From positions 1 through 64,000 of the forward strand of contig SEMN01000311.1 in assembly GCA_005408345.1 (NCBI GenBank): DNA of 64,000 nt, written 5' to 3'. Both the position numbers and the translations under genes were made by a program. A model generated the notes under the pieces. It worked only from the letters and a program-made list of their open reading frames with translations. It did no database searches and was not told the origin of the DNA. Of the stretch, positions 1 to 12,700 are shown piece after piece; within the stretch, counting starts at the first letter, position 1, and each line of letters begins with the position of its first letter. Source of the DNA: Macquaria australasica (lineage: Eukaryota > Chordata > Actinopteri > Centrarchiformes > Percichthyidae).

Positions 1-136
1 CTGCTGCCCCTCCTCCCACCGCTGCTGCTCCACCTCCCACCGCTGCTCCCACTCCCACCGCTCCCACCGCTGCTGCTCCTCCTCCCACCGCTGCTGCTCC
101 TCCTCCCACCGCTGCTGCTCCCCCTCCCACCGGGGA
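1..136. repeat. GC-rich minisatellite, about 21-bp unit
   Basis: Tandem copies of a C-rich unit of the type CTGCTGCTCCTCCTCCCACCG run from the window edge to about 136, with small length variants. Nothing supports coding use. It lies downstream of the nin 3' end. Confidence 0.85.
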
Positions 137-367
137 ATGGTTACTGTACAGCCCTGCCCATCTGGCAACACAAAACTAATGTTGACAACTGTGCCACGGC
201 CCCATCCATCGACCTGACTAACAGTTGACATAAAAATGAACAAATATGTGCATGTGTTTTGACTCTGAATTGAGAATAGGAGATGCAACCTTTGCACTTC
301 CTGTAGGGTGGCAAAAATTGTTATTCAAAGTGGCTTGAAAAAAAATACTTAATTACAAGTAAAATAC

Positions 368-612
368 CTATGGAAGCCCATTTCCGCCAGTAAATTCGAA
401 ATTATGAGATAAAAAAGTCAAAATTATGAGATAAAAAGTCAAAAGTATGAGAAAAGGTCATAATTATGAGATAAAAAGTCGAAATTATGAGATAAAAAGT
501 CGAAATTATTATAAAAAGTCGAAATTATGAGATAAAAAGTCGTAATTATGAGATAAGTCAAAATTATGAGACAAAAAGTCATAATTCATCTTTTTTTTGG
601 GCTTCCATAAAT
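368..612. mobile_element. MITE with internal 20-bp minisatellite
   Basis: The outer arms are inverted: TGGAAGCCCA near 371-380 and TGGGCTTCCA near 598-607. Between them (about 394-588) lie roughly nine imperfect copies of a unit like AAATTATGAGATAAAAAGTC. The layout is that of a small non-autonomous DNA element whose interior has expanded in tandem. Family assignment is not possible from the sequence alone. Confidence 0.7.
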
Positions 613-1075
613 ACCTACATTAAAAATGTTAAAATAAAAGTATATAAATATTAGATACAAAATGAATTAAAAGTATGAAAAGTAAAAGTACACACTTTGC
701 AGAACGGCCTGTCAGTGATGTGTGAACATATTTACATGCAAGCAGAACTTTAATGTTGTAGATGGTTGAAATGGAGCTCGGCATCATACACGTGATCAGT
801 GTATATGTATGCAAAACATTATTGTGAAAAATAATTAGTAACTATAGCTGTTAAATAAATGCAGTTGAGTAAAAAGTACAGTTTGTACTTGGAGTATAAG
901 TATAAAGTAACATAAAATAGAAATATGCAGTACAAGTACCTTAAAGTTGCAAAATATACTTATAGTTACTTATACTTATGCCCCTGCAGGGCACTGAGAA
1001 GATCCTCTCCAAAGAGCAGCACAGACAAATTAATCCAGTAAAAAAATAAAAATAAAAAAAATAAAAATCAAACCA
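613..1075. other. AT-rich spacer downstream of nin
   Basis: No gene is visible. Positions 840-985 are rich in AGTAC/AAGTA motifs, like the interior of the AAGTAC-rich MITE family seen better preserved at 29653, 30553 and 55831, so this is probably a decayed copy. Confidence 0.4.
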
Positions 1076-1922
1076 AACACAATCCATGCATTTTATTTAT
1101 ACCTTTAACACAAAACATTACCCTGTTTTCAACTTTAGATCCTTAATTTGAATAAAAAAAAACATTCATAATGGCACAGCTTTACATATGAAACTTTACA
1201 TATTGCAACAGTTTATAGGATTTTAATCAGATGTATTTAAATAGCAAGTATTGCCACTTGACATTAATTTAAAGTGAATGTGACTTCAGGTAGTGTTACA
1301 TGAAAGCAATCACCTTGAAAAGGTCACCAGACTATTTGACTTTTCTGTTCACATGATTTTATTGCCGACTGGTTTGTTTAAGGGCTTGAGAAGGAAAGAA
1401 CAGACTCTTTGACAGCACTTATATAAAAGACACTTATATAAAAAGTGCACTTCAGTGTTGCTTTTCTCTTTCGAAAAAGAAATATAGTGTCATGTAAAAT
1501 ATTTACTAATTCACTTGTAATAGCTACTGCTTTGAAAAATATTTAAAAAAAAAAAAGATAAATTACTATAAAATAGCATGCTTTCTTTACAGTCTAACCT
1601 CACATTTGGTTCTTCATAGGTCCAAGACATAAGAGAAATACTGCTTAAATAATAAAATGAACAGATAAAAATACTGCATATTTAACACAGTAAAATTTAG
1701 GCTTTAACAAAATAAAACATGCCAGTGGACATGCAATGGAAAAAGGCCTTTTTGTGCATTTGGCTGCATGTGTCGCACAAAGGTTCAAGCAATAAAAAAT
1801 ATATTTTAAAAGAGAAGTAAAGACTTTTCAGTAAATAAACAGTGCATTTTATGGTTGACTTTGGACACTTGCACTTCGCATGGCAAGTGCTGTTAATGTC
1901 CAGAGTACCTCTAGGTGATACG
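1076..1922 (-). other. nin: nin 3' UTR (inferred)
   Basis: The stretch after the ninein stop codon is AT-rich, has no further exon signals, and runs to a cluster of minus-strand polyadenylation hexamers. The end is inferred from the AATAAA at 1092-1097; an earlier AATAAA near 1357 could give a shorter form. Confidence 0.55.
1092..1097 (-). terminator. nin: AATAAA polyadenylation signal of nin
   Basis: TTTATT on the plus strand reads AATAAA on the minus strand, about 830 nt past the stop codon. A second hexamer near 1357-1362 is an alternative. Confidence 0.45.
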
Positions 1923-3782
1923 TTATGAGCATTTATAGTGGTAAGGCAGTGAGGGAAGGGGTGAGGGGCTCAGGTCACGCACGATCTTGTTCAGGCTGGA
2001 GATCTTCTCTTCCAGTAGGTAGTTCTTCTTCTCTGCGATTTTCTGCCGCTGCTCAGTTATCTCCAGGGCTTTCAGCAGCTGGGAGTTCTCCACATACAGG
2101 TCTTCGATCAACACGTCTGCTTTGCCATTCTTGTGCAGCTAGAAAAGTCAAGAGAAAGTAGATGATAAAGGCTTTGATAATTGTATAATTAATGTAATTT
2201 AATGTAGTCTACTAGAGCCCAAATTAAATTGAATTGGCCGGCCAATGTTATCAGCTAGTCGTCATATATCGGCATTGACACATACTGTATGTCAGCAAAG
2301 AAATTGCAGCACAGAGATGCCAAAGACATGTCTACCATTACGTTTATTTTTTAACTGTAAAATGTCCCGCTTAGTACATGGAGTCTCTTGATCGCAATTC
2401 TTTTATAACCCCATTTAAAGTATGCTTATCAAACTGTTTATGTTTAGCAGTTTTTTTGTTTTTTTTCATTTGTGAGCATAAAAGTTCCATTTGGAGCGCA
2501 GACCCCAATTACTCTGTTGCGGCTCACTTCAGCGGTGCTCACCGTGGCATGTCTACTCTACGTTTTGTTGACATTGAGAAAGTTATCTCCCTCCTGGAGG
2601 AAAGAGAAAGAGGTGAACTTCCTTTCATCTTGGGAGAAAAGAAGAAAATAGCTCTCTTGGCTGCAACATTTGTATGTGCTTGTCACAACCAAAGAGAAAA
2701 CACATGTTCAATGACTTTGTGTTTGTGTATATTAGTTCTAATAGATTACACTGTTTAAAGTACATTTGTTATCTTGTGATTATCCATTGTTTTCTTCTGT
2801 AAAACATAATTGTTTAATAATATCTAATTTAGTTTTGGCAATAATGCAACTTTAACATTCATACCAATAAAGCTTATTTGAATATGAGAGGGCAACCTTG
2901 AAGTACTTCTAAAAAGAAGGGAAACTTATTAGATCTCCACTTTACACTTTCTCCTGATAAATTGTTAATTCATTGATGCTATGATATCTTGTTGGGATGT
3001 TCTCCATTTTCACTTTATTTTCTATTTTCCTTTATGATATTGTTTTCTTTTAGATTTAAGTTCTACTTGTTAAATATTTTTATACTTTCTATAGGTTTGA
3101 TATTTTGACAATCTTATTTGTTTGATAAGGATGATTTTATCAATTGTTGATGTCTCAGGAGATTTGTCTCAGCTGTTTTGAGATTTGGTTTCCCTTTATG
3201 ATTGGTTGTTACAACCTGTGGTTTCAATATAGAAATGTGTTTTTTCACACTGAATTTGATGCCTGGCGAAGGTCCATGACCGAAATGTTGTGTCTCTAAT
3301 AAACTCTGATGACACTGTGCGGGAATTCAATAACACTTTAAGCAGTTTTGTTAAAAAAAAAAAAAAGAATATTGGCCCATATATCGTTATCGAATTTTAT
3401 GACAGTCAAATATCAATATCAGCCTCAAAAATCCAGTACTATAACTAACACTGTAAATCACAACTTCTGAGAAAACTCCATACTGTTAATCACTTTAAAA
3501 ATGGAATAAAAAAAGTTATGTGGACATAATACATTTTCAAGTTTCATGAATTTGGCACTCTGGAAAGTCATTCAAATTTATATTTATGTGATTTGTTTTT
3601 GCCGACAATGTTTTTCCCTCAAGAGACAACACTGAATTATTTCTGACGAATGAGCTTTTTGAACTGACCTGGTCTTTCAGCTGAGCAACCTTCTCTTTGA
3701 GCAGCAGTTTGACGTTATGCAGCGACAGTTCAATTTCCTTCATTCGCTCCTCCATATTCTTCATCTTCCTCTCCCTTTCATC
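1923..3782 (-). CDS. nin: nin last two coding exons
   Basis: Exon 3782-3669 (38 codons) begins DERERKMKNMEERMKEIELS and ends in frame. Exon 2138-1923 encodes LHKNGKADVLIEDLYVEN, then EQRQKIAEKKNYLLEEKI, then a stop. The 1.5-kb intron between them carries a Penelope-like retroelement relic on the opposite strand. This long C-terminal end corresponds to one of the alternative ninein tails known in mammals; I cannot tell from the sequence whether a shorter tail is also made. Confidence 0.9.
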
Positions 3783-6700
3783 CTGGTGAGAAGACAGTGA
3801 GCGATATCAACAAGTTGCTGCGAATGCAATAAAATGATGATGAAATTTGAATTTATTCCCCCCTTGAGCTTAAACTGAAAAACATGAGTGAGAAAAATCA
3901 AACAACATACAGATCACATGAGCTAGATGTTTTATTTATTGTATCTTGATTTCAGCATGAAATGATGTCTGGTACATTTTCTAAAAGGAGAGGACGATGC
4001 ACTAAAAAAAATAAATAAAATATAAATAGGTATAAAATTATGCCATGTATTCCAGATACGTCTACAAAAAATAATTTAATGCATAAATAAAATAAACCCT
4101 TACATGATTCTATTAAAATAAATAAAATAACAAATAAAAACACATTTAAGTCTATACAAGGTGCAAAAAAGAAAAAGAAAAAAAAGAACACAAGAAAGAC
4201 TCACTAAATGACTCAAAAACCAAAACACATATGACATTAATAGATATGACACTACCAGGGACAAACACTGATTTCGTTCACGTGGATTTTCTAATAATAA
4301 ATACCAGATAAACATTCAAAGTTAACAGTTGTGTGACGGGTTTGAACAGTCCTTGTTTAGGAAAAACAAAAACAACCCAGAAAGATGTGATTCACTTTGG
4401 TTGTGCAGCAGCAGCAACATAAACAGGTAGCATATACTATGTGTAGTGTCCAATAAGAAATACAGGCATAAACAACAAAAGATAAACAGTGAAAACGTCG
4501 TACCTTCATTAAGAAATCTCTATAAACTCCGACTAGACACAGACAGTAACAGCACCTGACAGTTACAGGTTGAATTTGCTTGATTGTTAGAAAAGGCTCA
4601 GAAGGCTGTTAGTCACTAACCTCGCCTCAACTTAACACTCCTCGATGATCATAAGGCAAGCTGTCACACAAGACTGAGCCTCTGAGGATGTACATACCCT
4701 GTCTCAGAGAAATGGTACAAGTGCATAACAGAACATTCCCAGAAACTACACCCTGTGTTAAAACGATTCCCTGTATTTAAAACTACAAAATGAGCACAAA
4801 AAAGTCCTTATAAACGTCAAATTCTGTCAAGAGACATCGTTGTACTCTGTGCTTGTAGTTGTTTCATTTTCAATGGTAATGCCACTATTTTGAGTCAAAA
4901 TCCCATTGGGAAAAACCTCAGGAGCTGTGTCTGTGTTTTCCTGCCACCTAGCAGCAAGGAAATACAACTACACATTCATGCCTTTTTAAAATCAGGCACC
5001 ACATTTGTTCACAATCTCCTATAAGGATGCAGAAAGCATGGTGACATGTGCCACAGTCCAAACGCAGCGGAGGAAGAGCAGGAAAAAGAGGCTCAAGAGA
5101 AGAGCAGGGAAAGACGCTGGGGTTACAATCCACCGATCCGCCGGTAGCTGTCTGCATGAGCCGCCCGCTGCTCCGGCATCGCCGCCTGGAGAGAGAAGGC
5201 AGGTACACTTCACCACGGCTCTACCCTCTCCTCTAATCCTAAAAACCTACACAAGCCTTTGTTTGGGTTATGATGGTTTATATATTTGTATATTATGTTT
5301 ATATTTGCGTTTGTGTGAGGAATATGTGTGTGTGCACGTTTAATTTAGGAGGTCAGTATCTATATCTATATCTATATATATATATATATATATATATAGA
5401 TAGAGATATATATAGAGATATATATAGATAGATATAGAGATATATAGAGATATATATAGATAGATATAGAGATATATATAGATATATATAGATAGATATA
5501 GAGATATATATAGATATATATAGATAGATATAGAGATATATATAGATATATATAGATAGATATAGAGATATATATAGATATATATAGATATCTATATATA
5601 TATCTATATATATATCTATCTATATATACACACACGTGTGTGTGATGTTTGGTTTGTTGTTAAATGCCCAGACATGAAAATAAAACTACTCGGTCATTCA
5701 TTCTAAGCTAACATGAAACATAAATGTATAATATACACAATTATTATATTAAATGGAATCCTTTTTTTAAATTTTTTTTACTTCCAATACATTCATGGTA
5801 ACCTAGTGATAACTGTCATGCTGCAGATAAAAAGTACACAACAAAAGGTCAGATGCTATTAAAATTCACTAACATTGGGATGACGCAATTTACAGATAAA
5901 CCTGAACAAACTACATCTAATGCATCAAGATGGGGAGGGACGGAGGTTTGTGCAATATGACAAATGGAAAAAAACAGCCACCAGGACCGCACCCAGATGA
6001 TCACACCACTGCAACTACTTCAGTCCCGAGATGGAAAATTAAATACAGACAGTGAGTTCAAAAACACGACGAAGAAACACACAGGCACCACAGACTAAAT
6101 ACCAAACCCAGAAAGTAAACACTACACACACGACATAAGGAGATAAGGACAGACAGGCGTTGAGATGGATCTGTGACAAGGCAACGAAACAAGGAGCAAT
6201 GCAAACCAGCATTCAAACAAAAAGGTAGTGGGAAATAAAAATAAATGAGGATTATCACAACTAAATGACACTCAGCTCAGGTGTTTGAGAAATTACACTT
6301 TTAAAGCAATTTATCATTGTTAATATTCGCTTTGACGCTGAACAGTTTAAAGATGTCTTGCTTTCTTTGAATTTCCACAAAGCAAATTAAAAAAAATAAA
6401 AAAAGTAAAAAATTTTCCGCACCTGAATTGAGTGATTTATTTGAGTGGGTACACTTTCTCCATCAAAGTGACAGTGACAGAAATACAATGGGTGTATTTA
6501 CATTTAACTCCCATTATATCCCAAAACATTTCCAACATGAGATGTAGTGCACAGTTCCCTTCTTATAGCCATAAATGATGAGTTTATTATAATTGCATAA
6601 CAGATGGCTATAATGTGACAAAAGAAAATGATGACAGTGAGAGAAAAAAAGGACAGGAGATGAATGTAAAACCACACCGTGCAATGATACAACGGCACTA

Positions 6701-9700
6701 AAACTTCAGGTGCTGCTTGTTCAGGTTTTTTGCTTTATGTTAAGCAGACTCAGGAAAAATGTAGTTTGAAAAGGATTTGGAGTTCTTCATTTGTTTATCC
6801 TGTATGTGATGATTTAATTTGCAATCCTACTAGAGTGGAATGTTGTCCAGCAGTTCTCATTTAGCTCATGCATTTTCAAATACATGTATACATTTGCCCG
6901 AGTCTGCTATCAGGGAAGGTTTCAGGTTGTACTGTACCTGCATGTTGTCCGGATCTTCGCCACGATGCTGTCCCCTGGGAATCCTGTGAGGTGATGGAGG
7001 CAGGAGCCCGACCAACTGAGCCTGAAATGACTGGACAAAGTAGAAAAATAAGTAAGAGAGACAGTAACACAGTCAGAAGAGAAAATGCATACATATTTAA
7101 AATTCATCTAATAATGTATTCTTGACTCTAATTCTAATTCTTCTGAGAGAAACCTGGCAAAAAAGTAGGTTGAAGGCAAGTACAAAAGTTGCAGCCAGAA
7201 ATAGTGAACACAAGCAGAAAGAAAGAAAAACAAGTATTCTGTATATTAAGGAACTACCCAATTTAAATAACACAAGTGCATATTAACACATTTTATCGTA
7301 AAAACCACTACAATAAGAGAGGAGAAGCTGGTACCATGACTTACCTCTAGCAGCTGTGTAGACAGTCGAGCCATTTGGGTCCTGAGCGCCTCATTTTCTT
7401 GTTTAAGGCTCTCCAGCTCTGAGAGTCCTTGTCCTGCTTCACTTCCCTGAAACACGCAAAGCACATGTAATAAGAATTGGAGCAGACACCACATTATCCG
7501 CATGTTTAGAAAATATTAACAAAAAGGAACAAAGGTTATCTGGCTATATTTATGCAGTTTATACCTTGGTGAGCTCCTTTTGTGCCTCGAGCTCCTGCTT
7601 CAGAGAGGCGTTCTCCTGTTCCAGGGCCTTCACCAGGGAGAACTGACTCTGTGGTTTGTGCTGCTTCAGGGACAGGATGGTAGCATCGAGCTGACGGACC
7701 TGAAGAAATAAAATAAAAGGCTCATAGATAAGTGTCAGAAACACTGATATGACTTAAGGTTTTTAAAGTTCATTACAGATTGCTGCCATCCTCAGCTCAC
7801 CTTCTCTCTGGACTGAACGAGGTCTCCTTTGATGTTGCGCACTTCTGCCTGAAGCCTCTCGTTTTCCTGCCTCAGTAGCTGCTGATCCTGCTCCATCAGC
7901 CGAGACATCTCACCTCTGTACAGCTTCTTGCTCTGATGCTGGAGGCCACTCGAGTGCAAGGCCATCTCCAAAACATGGTTCTGTGACAAACAAAGGCAAA
8001 GGTCAATAATTGTGCTCCCTTGTCTGTACATTCAAACATCTTCAAATGCTCACAAATTAAGCCAAATAATCTTTATGCCTTTTCATGTTTTTTTTTGCTG
8101 CACCTAAGTGTGTTTTTTGGCTGTAAGTGGAAAAAAAAAAAATCTTAAAAGTCTTACTTTATCATTGACATTTTGCAGCTGTTTGTGTAGCACTGCAACG
8201 TCGTGTTTGAATGAATCCCTATCCTGCTGCAAAACACGGAGGTCTGACTTAAGACGAGCACTTTGATGGTTCGCAGCCTGAAGAGCTTCATCCACAATCT
8301 TGGCCTAGAGTGGAGGAAGGAATGCATTTGGTCCTGAGTAACACAGTTCGGGGTTCAACTTGTTCCAGGACTACCCAGGTCACAAATCTGATTATTACAA
8401 TAAATGCTACTGTAAAATGCTTTGAAATAAACCTACTAAACAGCAATTGATTTGTTATGTTTTTACACATTTTAATTTAGCAGTAATTTAGTTCAGAAAA
8501 AAAAATTGGTTTGATTTATTTTCATTCAACCTCAAGACACCATTTGTTAAAATTGTGATCCAACATAGAAATGATTCTGTAGGTAGCAACAGACTCTTAC
8601 CCTCTCTTCAGCTTTGGCTAGCTGGTTGCGGAGGCCCTGGGTCTCCTTATCCATGCTCTTTCGCTCCTCTAACAGGTGGCTGAGCTGACTCTCCATAAAG
8701 TCGACTTTGACTGCCTGAGAACCAGAAGATGACAACAGTTGTAATGAAACAATCCTTTACAAACGCCTTCACTGCTAAAACTAGATCACACCAAAATATC
8801 TCAGCCGATCACAATTGCCAGAAAATATTTTTTATCATTGAAGGTGAAATTATTCATAGATACTTTTTTTTTTCACCTGGATTGACTGATTCATTTCATG
8901 GCAAGAGTAGGTGGTGTTAATGCTTTATCACGTTGCGTCTGTGTCATGCTTTGATGGGGTTAATGTGAGATCCATTAAAAGTGTCCACGGCCTGATGCTC
9001 ACCTTCTCTCTGAGGGCACAGAGCTGCTGTGACAGCTGGGTATTCCTCTCCTCCAGCTGTGCAGTGTCCTCCAGAGCTTTGGTCAGCTCTGCCTCCAGAG
9101 CAGACACACAAGCTGCCAGCTAACACAAAACAGCCAGCAATTAACTACCCGCTACGACCACCACGACACCATGACGACCATTAGTCTGTCATAAAACACT
9201 GTTTACCTTGATTTTCTCTTCAGCAGGAAACGCCTCCCTCCTCTCATTTTCTTTTATCAGCTCTGCCAGCTGCTGTCGTAGATTCTCCACATCAGCAATG
9301 TTTTGGGCATTTTTCTCTGACAGCAGCCCATTCTCATCCTCCAGTTGCTGGCTCTGCAAACGTAGCTCTGAAATCTGCAGAGGAGGAGATAATACATCCC
9401 ATTAACTGCTTCTGAGTGAAGGAAGAATTCATTGTGTGAAGACAAAAGTGTGTTTAAAGACCTTTTAGCCATGCTAGTGACGTCAGTCAGTCCTCCACTT
9501 TGGTCCAGACTGAAATATCTCAACAACTATTGGATGGATTGCTATGAAATTTTGTACAGACCTTCATGGTCCCCAGAGGACAAATCCTAATGACTTTGGT
9601 GGTCCCCTGACTTTACGCCATCTTCAGGTCAAAATTTTAATTTGTCCAGTACCTTGGTTTATGAACAAACTGACATTCTCATTAGCTTCATCTGTACTTT

Positions 9701-12700
9701 GTGTTTAGTGCTCGTTAGCAAATGTTAGCATGCTAAACCGCTAAACTAAGACAGTGAACACGTAAACATTTAACCTGCTAAACATCAGCATGTTAGCACT
9801 GTTGTTGTGAGCATGTTAGCATGCCATTGCTGACGTTAGCATTTAGCTCAAAGCACAACTGTGCCAAAGTACAGCCTCACAGAGCTGCTAGCATGGCTGT
9901 AGACTGTTTTAATAAGTTACTACAGTACCTGTTTCTTGAAATTCTCTGCTGCCTTTTGAGCTGCAAGCTTGCCCTTTTTTAAGTTCTCCAATGTTTGTCT
10001 AAAATCAAAACAACAGAAGAAAATGTCAGTTCACATGACAAAACAAAAATGAACAGAGGTAATTGACTTGCAAATTAAATAAGTTGTTTCTTACATTAAC
10101 TCTTCCTGGGCCTCTTTCAAGTCCTCTTCCTTCAACGTAGCAAGCTTTTGCTTGAGGACGAGGTTTTCTTGAGCTAGACGACTGGCCTCAGATCTATAGA
10201 CCCATTTATAATTCAGTGGGATGACGTAAAAATGACACGGCAGAGTAGGTAAGAAATTCAAGTGCTACATATTGTTTAAAAGCATCTCCTACGTTTTACA
10301 CACATTGACGTTGCAAATTTTGTCTCTCTCACTGGTGATCTACAGGGATCAAAGCAGCACAAGTGTTCAAGATCTGTTGCATCGCACAAAGGGTTTAGGA
10401 ACCTAATCACAGGTAGGACAAACAGCACTACGTTGTGCTTGGGAACAAAAAGGAGAAGGGCTCTCAAAAATCAAAGCACCAAAGGGATGAGACAACGAGA
10501 AGCCACAGGAGACTTGGAGGGACGGGTTCCTAGTTTCTCTCCACGTTACCTATGAGCCTGTGTTGTTTCATTTAACGCCTGCGACTTGTCCTGTAGCTCT
10601 GTGATGGCTCTGCGAAGTTCGCTGTTCTGCTTCTCAAACTCCTTACAGCAGTCCTCCAGATCAGTCACTGCCTGAACTTTAATCTCCAGCTCACTGGTCA
10701 GATCCTGGAGAGACTCCTCTGTGGGGCTCTCGGATGGTCCAGCGTTTGGGTGTATGGCTAACAGAATCTCACCCTGCCTCTCCAATTCACTGAACAACTC
10801 GGAGAGCTTACTGTTCTCGTCTCTCATCCTGCCGATCTCATCCACCAGTGAAATCTGCTGATCCTGGAAATCATGGAAAATATTCATCCTGCTTTCAAGG
10901 CTCCAAACTCTTTTTTCAAGTTCGCTGTTTTGGTCCTTCAGTTTGGCATTTTCACACATGCAATCTTCATATCTAATCTGAAGATCTGTCACCTTTAAGG
11001 CCTTCATCTCCAGCTCTTTGACATGCTCCATTAAAAGTAGCACTTTAACTTTGAGGCTATAGTTTTCCTCCAATACCTGGTGGCCAGTTTTCATCTTTTC
11101 ACTGTTATGGACCAGAAGATTCTCTAGTATTTCTGACTTCTGTTGAAGCAGAGAAATCCTCTCGTGTAGGAGGATGTTCTCCTCTGTGGCAGTGTTATAC
11201 AAAGCCTGTATTTTAAAGAGAGAATATTCCCTGTCCTCGCAATCAGCATCTTCACCCAGAGTTTCCAGACAATCATGTGCGCATTCATCCTTTATTTCAG
11301 CGGTTAAATGTTCACAGTCTGAGTTTAAAACAAGTTCAACTTCCTGTCTACGTTCGTGAGAGTTATTTGGTAAACAAGAAACCTCAGCATCCACCAGACA
11401 GGGATCATCAGAGTCACCTGTCTCCTCCAGCACTGAGGGATCAACCACAATCTCATGACATGGCTCATCTTCATGGGAAGTGCTTTCAATGACCAAAGCT
11501 GGTACATCTTGAGGTTTGTTCTCCTCCTCACATGATTCAAGAGCGACTTTGTTCTCACCATCTGTTGCATCTTCTTCCCCACTTACACCTTCAAACGCCT
11601 CAAGGGATGAGAACGCCTCACACTGCATCACTGGGGAAACAGCTTCATTTTGGCTTGAATCTCCAGTTTGGTAATCTTCTGCAGCAACAACTTCATTGTG
11701 ACATTCCTCACCAAAAACATGGGCGCTGTCAGGCCATGTGTCATTATTCTCAATCACAAAAATTTGACAGTCATGTTCTTTGTTTTCAGTGGCATCCGTC
11801 TTTACTTCCAGCATGTTGTCTTCTTGATCATCATTGGTAGCAGGGACCTTTTCATCATATGCATCTGATGCTCCCACCACTGCATCGGCGGCCTCTGCTA
11901 TAGTCTCTAGATTAACATCTTGCTCAACCAGAAATGGTGACAAACAAACTAGTTCCTGATTGGAGGAATCAACAAGAATAACTTCATTATTGAGACAGAT
12001 TTCAGGGGTTGCCAAACACGTTTCCTGTTCTTCACCAGAGAAAGAAATGCATTCTCTGGAGTTTAGCACCTCATCCATGAAAGTGTTTATTTCCTTTGCT
12101 TCTTCCATTTCTTCTTCCTTTGCCTTTTCTGCAGAAGACAAAACCTGATTTAATTCCATCTCTAGCTCTTTAATTCTGATTTTAAGCACATCTGTTTCTG
12201 CTATAAGCTCTTCTCTGCCATTCTCTAGATTATCTTTTAACTTTTTCTCAAGAATGGATATATGATCCTGTTGCTCCTCCCTCTCAAGCTCAAAGTCCAC
12301 TGCTGCCTGTTTAAGCAGCATCTCCAGCTCCTCAATCCTCATCTTCAAATCATCACGCTCAGTTAACAGTTTAATCCTCTCACTAATCTGCCTCTCAGAA
12401 ATGGAAAGCATCTCGTTGCATTTTCCTTTAAGTTCTGAGTGGCTGCTCAGAAGTTCTGCCCTCTCCTGTTTAAAATCTTCCACTGTTTGATTAAGCAGGA
12501 GCTCAATCTCAAGCGCTTTCTTCTCAGACTGAGCAAGAAGCTCGTCTTTGGTATCCAGGCTTTCCTGAAGTCGGTTATGGAGGTTATTCAGCTGCTTACT
12601 CAGCTCTATCTCTTTAGTCTGAGCCATACTGATAAAGTCATCTAGTTCATTTTGCAGTTTCTGTTTTTTCTTTATAAGTTCTTCCATTTCCTCTTTATGA

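Noticed and set aside
394..588. Regularly spaced repeat resembling a CRISPR array
   Set aside because: Repeats are contiguous without unique spacers, vary in length, and lie between transposon-like inverted ends in a vertebrate genome.
4100..4315. Hydrophobic minus-strand open frames in a nin intron
   Set aside because: AT-rich sequence gives Phe/Leu/Tyr-rich frames by composition; no splice link or motif.
5372..5635. 87-residue Ile/Tyr open frame
   Set aside because: Pure microsatellite translation.
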